NCBI GenBank assembly: GCA_038135065.1
Contig: JAYPWI010000007.1
Span: 1 to 64,000, forward strand
From: JAYPWI01 sp038135065
GTDB taxonomy: Bacteria; Actinomycetota; Acidimicrobiia; Acidimicrobiales; Poriferisodalaceae
Direction of reading: 5' to 3'
Length of the DNA: 64,000 nucleotides
The translations under genes and the position numbers were made by a program. The notes under the pieces were generated by a model. The model made no database searches and was not told where the DNA came from. It was given only the letters and a program-made list of their open reading frames with translations. Below are positions 60,024 through 64,000 of this stretch, piece after piece. How positions within the stretch are numbered: position 1 is the first letter of the stretch; each line of letters begins with the position of its first letter.

Positions 60024-60668
60024 ATGTCCGCAGGTCACCTGATGCTCAGCCTCAGTGAGCCCGGCTCGGCCGAGCGGCAGATCATCGACGGGGCCCTTCG
60101 TCACTGTGCTCGGTTCGGAGTGGCCAAGACCACGGTGGCCGACATCGCCCGCGAAGCCGGGGTGTCAAGGGCCACCGTGTATCGGGTCTTTCCCAGCGGT
60201 CGCGATGGCATCCTCGAAGCAGTTCGCCGTCATCGGGTCCTCAGCTTCTTCGCCGATCTCGACGCTGAACTCAGGGGCCGGGGTGACCTGGCAGACATCA
60301 TCGGCTGTGGTCTGCATCGGGCGGCGATCATGTTGGCCTCCGATGAGGAGTTCCAGGGGCTGTTGACCCATGAGCCCGGGCCGCTGCTCGAGACCCTGTC
60401 GGGTCGCGGTCTGCAGCGCATCTTCGCCGCTGCCAGAGTCTTCGTCGCCCCCCACCTCGAAGCGCTGGTCGGCTCGTCAGAAGCCGATCGCTTGTCCGAG
60501 TGGATGGTGAGGATCGTGTTGTCCTACACCCTCGATCCCAGCCAGCACGTCGATCTGAGATCGCGACCACAGGTCGACGAGTTCGTAGCTGCGCATGTTC
60601 TCCCGGGCGTCGTTGTGATCGACGCTGCCCCACCCACATCTCCCACCCTGCAGGAGGCAGGCTCATGA
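60024..60668 (+). CDS. TetR-family transcriptional regulator, probably autoregulated
   Basis: 214 aa. Helix-turn-helix at about 18-63: IIDGALRHCARFGVAKTTVADIAREAGVSRATVYRVFPSGRDGILEAV. The palindrome covering its own promoter is the likely operator. Its stop overlaps the ATG of the diiron protein (ATGA), so regulator and target would be one transcript. Ligand unknown. ATG at 60024 is chosen over the one at 60042 because of the promoter spacing. Confidence 0.92.
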   Translation: MSAGHLMLSLSEPGSAERQIIDGALRHCARFGVAKTTVADIAREAGVSRATVYRVFPSGRDGILEAVRRHRVLSFFADLDAELRGRGDLADIIGCGLHRAAIMLASDEEFQGLLTHEPGPLLETLSGRGLQRIFAAARVFVAPHLEALVGSSEADRLSEWMVRIVLSYTLDPSQHVDLRSRPQVDEFVAAHVLPGVVVIDAAPPTSPTLQEAGS

Positions 60669-61792
60669 GCACCATCGACGAGATCATCGGACGAACCGAT
60701 CCGAACGACATCGACGCCATCCTGGCGATGACCAACACCGACCAGGACGAGGTCATCCACGCAGTGGAGGACAACGCCGACGCCATCTACACCTGGGACT
60801 ACGAGAAGGGCGCCCGCCCGCAGCTCAGCAAGCTGTACGAGAAGGCGAAGGTGGGGCAGTGGAACGGTGAAACCGATCTTCCCTGGGAGGTCTCGGTCGA
60901 TCAACAACAGCTGGCGACCGAGGCCTACGAGCTCATGGGTGGGATGGACACCATGATCGACTTCACCGGCACTGGCATCGAACACTGGGGTCGTGACGAG
61001 TGGATCGAGTTCAACATGGAGAGCCAGAACTGGAGCCTGAGCCAGTTCATGCATGGTGAACAGGGGGCGCTCGTCTGCACTGCCAAGATCGTGGAGACCG
61101 TGCCCTGGATCGATGCCAAGTACTACGCAGCCACCCAGGTAGTCGACGAAGCGCGCCATGTCGAGGTGTTCTCGAAGTATCTCGACACGAAGCTGACCGG
61201 GGCGTACCCCATCAACGTGCACCTGCGGATGCTGCTCGACGACATCATCCAGGACGCTCGTTGGGACATGACCTATCTGGGGATGCAGATCATGGTCGAG
61301 GGTCTCGCCCTAGCCGCCTTCGGCCTGACCTACCAGCAGACGACGGATCCACTGCTCAAGCAACTGCTCCGGTACGTCATGAGCGACGAAGCCCGTCACG
61401 TGGCGTTCGGCGTGCTGTCCCTGAAGGAGGCATACGCAGACATGACCCAGGCGGAACTGCTCGAGCGTCAGGAGTTCGCCTTCGAGGCGGCCGTTCGCAT
61501 GCGAGATCGGTTTCTCCAGCAGGAGGTCTGGGAGCGCATGGGTGCTGATGTCGCACGGGTGATCCCGGCCGTGTTCCACAATCCCCAGCGGCAGGAGTTC
61601 CAGCACCTGCTGTTTACCAAGATCGTTCCCAACTGCAAGAAGCTGGGGTTGCTCGACGCGGGCGACGGATGGCTGCGACGGAAGTTCGGCGAAATCGGTG
61701 TCATCCAGTACGAGGACTGGGTGGACACCCTGGCCGAGGTCGACTCGTTTGCTCTCACGAACGAACTGGAAGCCGAGGCCGCCGGGGTCTGA
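60665..61792 (+). CDS. ferritin-like diiron protein
   Basis: 375 aa. Complete carboxylate-bridged diiron ligand set: Glu132 (GEQGAL), Glu162 and His165 (DEARH), Glu212 (VEGLAL), Glu242 and His245 (DEARH), in a four-helix bundle arrangement typical of R2-like/AurF-like oxidases. The two identical DEARHV blocks mark the bundle. Likely an oxygen-activating oxidase or oxygenase; the substrate is unknown. Co-transcribed with the TetR gene. Soluble, no signal peptide. Confidence 0.85.
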   Translation: MSTIDEIIGRTDPNDIDAILAMTNTDQDEVIHAVEDNADAIYTWDYEKGARPQLSKLYEKAKVGQWNGETDLPWEVSVDQQQLATEAYELMGGMDTMIDFTGTGIEHWGRDEWIEFNMESQNWSLSQFMHGEQGALVCTAKIVETVPWIDAKYYAATQVVDEARHVEVFSKYLDTKLTGAYPINVHLRMLLDDIIQDARWDMTYLGMQIMVEGLALAAFGLTYQQTTDPLLKQLLRYVMSDEARHVAFGVLSLKEAYADMTQAELLERQEFAFEAAVRMRDRFLQQEVWERMGADVARVIPAVFHNPQRQEFQHLLFTKIVPNCKKLGLLDAGDGWLRRKFGEIGVIQYEDWVDTLAEVDSFALTNELEAEAAGV

Positions 61793-61836
61793 CGGACCTC
61801 GCGCAGCGGTACTTCGACCGGTTATCGATGGCGGCC

Positions 61837-61842
61837 TAACCT
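61837..61842 (+). promoter_or_regulatory. -10 box of a leaderless promoter (213-aa protein)
   Basis: TAACCT, 6 nt before the ATG at 61849. Confidence 0.55.
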
Positions 61843-61848
61843 CCCTAG

Positions 61849-62490
61849 ATGGCCCACGATTCTGACCCCGAACTGCTCGTCGCCCTTGCCCTTCGATTGA
61901 AGGGCTTCGGCGAGGTCGAGGCAGTGGCCGCAGTCCATGGTCTCGAGGTCGAGCATGTGAACGCCGCGCTGGCCTCTCTTGTCGAGCGAGGGCACTGCAT
62001 GGCCCGCGAGGTCGAAGGGGTCGAGAAGTTCATCCTGACTCCGACCGGGAGGGAAGCGGGCGAGGCTGCGTTACGAGCCGATCTGGACAGCTCGGGATCT
62101 CGTGACGCGGTGCGGTCGGCCTACGACGAGTTCCTCGTGCTGAATGGATCGATGCTCCAGCTCTGCACGGACTGGCAGGTCAGGTCCGCTGACGGTGACG
62201 GGCAGCAGTTGAACGACCACACCGACGAGGACTACGACCAAGAAGTGCTGGCCCGGCTGGTCGACCTCGACGGTGAACTGCGTCGGGTGTTGGCGGGGCT
62301 CTCGGTGGCGATGTCCAGGTACGGGGCCTATCAGCGTCGATTTCGGGATGCCCTCGACCGCCTACTGGGCGGCGACCTGGACTACTTCACGAAACCTCTG
62401 ATTCCCAGCTATCACACCGTGTGGTTCGAGCTTCACGAAGACCTGCTGGCCACCCTCGGCATCAACCGGGCGGACGAGGGCAGTACCTGA
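61849..62490 (+). CDS. winged-helix-like protein of unknown function
   Basis: 213 aa. Residues ~6-75 (VALALRLKGFGEVEAVAAVHGLEVEHVNAALASLVERGHCMAREV ... FILTPTGREAGEAAL) have the layout of a winged helix-turn-helix with the TPTGR wing motif of MarR-type proteins; the remaining ~135 residues are helical and conserved-looking (YDEFLVLNGSMLQLCTDWQ, WFELHEDLLATLG). Proteins of this layout occur in actinobacteria near PEP-utilising enzymes, but none is present here. Target unknown. Confidence 0.75.
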   Translation: MAHDSDPELLVALALRLKGFGEVEAVAAVHGLEVEHVNAALASLVERGHCMAREVEGVEKFILTPTGREAGEAALRADLDSSGSRDAVRSAYDEFLVLNGSMLQLCTDWQVRSADGDGQQLNDHTDEDYDQEVLARLVDLDGELRRVLAGLSVAMSRYGAYQRRFRDALDRLLGGDLDYFTKPLIPSYHTVWFELHEDLLATLGINRADEGST

Positions 62491-62513
62491 GCCACCGCTC
62501 GAGTGGCCGGGGC

Positions 62514-62519
62514 TAGCCT
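62514..62519 (+). promoter_or_regulatory. -10 box of a leaderless promoter (dapA)
   Basis: TAGCCT, 7 nt before the ATG at 62527. Confidence 0.55.
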
Positions 62520-62526
62520 GGTCAAT

Positions 62527-63411
62527 ATGAGTGCACGATTCGGTCGGGTCATTCCGGCGATGGTCACCCCGTTCGCACAAGACGGGTCTCTCGATGTCGA
62601 CGCTGCCGTTGCGCTGGCTCGCTGGCTCGTCGATCAGGGCTCCGAGGGTCTGGTCGTCACGGGTACGACGGGTGAGGGGCCGACGATCAGCGATGCCGAG
62701 GACTGGGAACTCTGGCGAGCGGTGGCCGAGGCAGTAACTGTCCCCGTAGTCGCTGGGACGACGACCAACGACACCCAGCACTCCGTCGAGCAGACGGCCA
62801 AGGCGGAAGAGTTGGGCTGCGACGGGATCCTGGCAGTCACCCCCTATTACAACCGACCATCCCAGGCTGGGATCTACGCACATTTCGCAGCGGTGGCAGC
62901 GGCAACCAGCCTGCCGGTGATCCTCTACGACATCCCGGTGCGCACGGGGCGCAAGATCGCCAACGACACCATGCTGGCTCTTGCCCGCGAGTGTCCGAAC
63001 GTCCTGGCCGTGAAGGATGCTGCGGGAAATCCGGGTGAGACGGCCAAGATCATCCGCGATGCTCCTGCCGGCTTCGAGGTCTACAGCGGGGACGACGGGC
63101 TCACCCTTCCGCTCCTCGCCGTCGGCGCGGTCGGCGTGATCAGCGTGGCCGCCCACTGGTCGGCCCCCGAGCATGTGGCCATGATGGACGCGTGGGACAA
63201 GGGCGATACCGAGGAGGCGAGGCGGATCAACGCCCGGCTCCTCGAAAGCTTCGACTACGAGACCGGAGATCTCGCCCCCAATCCGGTTCCCACCAAGGCC
63301 ATGCTCCGCACCCTGGGACTTGCTGTCGGGGAACCGAGACTCCCCATGGGTCCGACGCCACCAGGGCTGGAAGAAACTGCACGTGAGGTGTACGCCAGGC
63401 TGAAGGCTTGA
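62527..63411 (+). CDS. dapA: 4-hydroxy-tetrahydrodipicolinate synthase
   Basis: Condenses pyruvate and aspartate semialdehyde, the first committed step of lysine/DAP synthesis. 294 aa TIM barrel: GTTGEGPT (Thr47/48), PYYNRP (Tyr107), Tyr134 in YDIPVRTG and Schiff-base Lys163 in AVKDAAG. Shares the stop/start bases with the RNase J gene (TGATG), the common dapA-rnj pairing. Confidence 0.96.
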   Translation: MSARFGRVIPAMVTPFAQDGSLDVDAAVALARWLVDQGSEGLVVTGTTGEGPTISDAEDWELWRAVAEAVTVPVVAGTTTNDTQHSVEQTAKAEELGCDGILAVTPYYNRPSQAGIYAHFAAVAAATSLPVILYDIPVRTGRKIANDTMLALARECPNVLAVKDAAGNPGETAKIIRDAPAGFEVYSGDDGLTLPLLAVGAVGVISVAAHWSAPEHVAMMDAWDKGDTEEARRINARLLESFDYETGDLAPNPVPTKAMLRTLGLAVGEPRLPMGPTPPGLEETAREVYARLKA

Positions 63412-64000
63412 TGTCCGAGGCGGTCGAGGTCACGTTCCTCGGTGGGTTGGGGGAGGTCGGTCGCAACTGCACCGTCATCGAAGTCGGTGGGAAGCTGCTG
63501 CTCGTCGACTTCGGGGTCATGTTTCCCGACGGTTCGATGCCCGGTGTGGATGTCATCCTGCCGGACACCTCGTGGTTGAGGAGTCGGGCCGATGACGTGG
63601 TAGGCCTGATCGTCACTCATGCCCACGAGGACCACGTCGGGGGCATCACCTACCTGTTGAGGGAGATCGAAGTACCCGTGTACGGGTCGCCTCTGTCGAT
63701 CGCCGTCGCCCGTCACAAGGCGGCCGAGGCCGGACTCGACCGGAGGGCCTCCTTTCACCCGCTGTCCGACGGGCAGCGGGTACTGATCGGCCCGTTCGAT
63801 GTCGAGGTGCTGCCCATCACCCACTCGGTTCCGCAGAGCTTGTGCGTGGTCATTCACACGCCGCAAGGGGTGCTCGTGCACACCGGGGATTTCAAGCTGG
63901 ATGCCAGCCCGGTGGACGGCCGTGTCACCGACTGCGACCGGCTAGCGGAACTCGCTACCAGCGAGGGCATCCGGTTGCTGATGGCCGACTCGACGAACGC
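63411..64000 (+). CDS. rnj: ribonuclease J (5' part, runs off the window)
   Basis: Metallo-beta-lactamase/beta-CASP ribonuclease with 5'-3' exo- and endonuclease activity. Only ~196 residues are present: VTFLGGLGEVGRNCTVIEVGGKLLLVDFG, zinc motif HAHEDHVGG (about 69-77), ITHSVPQS and HTGDFKLD (about 160). The beta-CASP and C-terminal domains lie beyond 64000. ATG at 63411 overlaps the dapA stop. Confidence 0.96.
   Translation, partial: MSEAVEVTFLGGLGEVGRNCTVIEVGGKLLLVDFGVMFPDGSMPGVDVILPDTSWLRSRADDVVGLIVTHAHEDHVGGITYLLREIEVPVYGSPLSIAVARHKAAEAGLDRRASFHPLSDGQRVLIGPFDVEVLPITHSVPQSLCVVIHTPQGVLVHTGDFKLDASPVDGRVTDCDRLAELATSEGIRLLMADSTN

Noticed and set aside
53137..63411. Accessory run as a biosynthetic gene cluster or genomic island
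   Set aside because: No core synthase, transporter, integrase, tRNA or repeat boundary; base composition and leaderless promoters match the rest.
1..64000. CRISPR arrays, insertion sequences, prophage, tRNA, rRNA
   Set aside because: No spaced repeats, transposase or integrase (xerC is the housekeeping recombinase), or tRNA-like cloverleaf recognised.

Overview
The window reads as one stretch of chromosome from a high-G+C actinobacterium. The conserved blocks coaD-(SepIVA-like)-DUF177-rpmF-plsX-acpP-rnc-mutM-smc-ftsY, rpsP-KH-rimM-trmD-rplS-DUF2469-yraN-comM-dprA-xerC-whiG-M23-rpsB-tsf-pyrH-frr-cdsA-dxr-rseP-ispG and rimP-nusA-infB-ylxP-rbfA-truB-ribF-rpsO-pnp-dapB are the actinobacterial arrangement. 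The GTP-type PEPCK, the whiG sigma factor and the GTG/TTG starts agree with this. The family mix and the strong bias to leaderless starts suggest Acidimicrobiia, but that is inference. Two 10-base N runs (10667-10676 inside recG, 15050-15059 inside plsX) show that this is a draft or metagenome assembly; plsX is frame-broken by the second.

Layout. 1-8000: mixed metabolic genes (alpha/beta hydrolase, FMN oxidase-like protein, class III CoA-transferase, small membrane protein, Hsp20, thioesterase, fatty-acid desaturase, GTP-PEPCK, cold-shock-like protein). 8.1-28.3 kb: information processing and envelope or lipid housekeeping (fakA/yloV-like, recG, rsmD, coaD, DUF177, rpmF, plsX, acpP, rnc, an Fpg homologue with a degenerate active site, smc, ftsY, an inserted SDR gene, ffh, rpsP, khpA, rimM, trmD, rplS, DUF2469, yraN). 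28.3-53 kb: two tiny antisense-strand genes, comM, dprA, xerC, whiG, a degenerate M23 protein, rpsB-tsf-pyrH-frr-cdsA-dxr-rseP-ispG, rimP-nusA-infB-ylxP-rbfA-truB-ribF, rpsO, pnp. 53-64 kb: lysine/DAP genes dapB and dapA at either end of an accessory run (sugar kinase, membrane protein, acyl-CoA synthetase, CapA-like protein, SDR, two TetR regulators, a ferritin-like diiron protein, a winged-helix-like protein), ending in the 5' part of RNase J.

Regulation. The most coherent signal is a TANNNT box 6-9 nt directly upstream of the start codon in front of at least 16 genes on both strands, with no Shine-Dalgarno, which is the picture of leaderless transcription. Genes inside operons, and the ribosomal or translation operons, instead use longer leaders and purine-rich ribosome sites, often with ATGA/GTGA overlaps. 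The clearest single regulatory element is an imperfect 12-bp-arm palindrome over a TTGACA/TAATGT promoter in front of the second TetR gene and its diiron partner (59988-60023).

No rRNA, tRNA, insertion sequence, prophage, CRISPR array, toxin-antitoxin or defence island was seen, and no gene-free gap exceeds 300 bases. I did not find a clearly new multi-gene system. The most unusual items are the catalytic-residue losses in the mutM-position protein, the M23 protein and the CapA-like protein, the 330-residue acidic extension on CdsA, three conserved-looking microproteins missed by length cut-offs, and the TetR-diiron unit with its operator.
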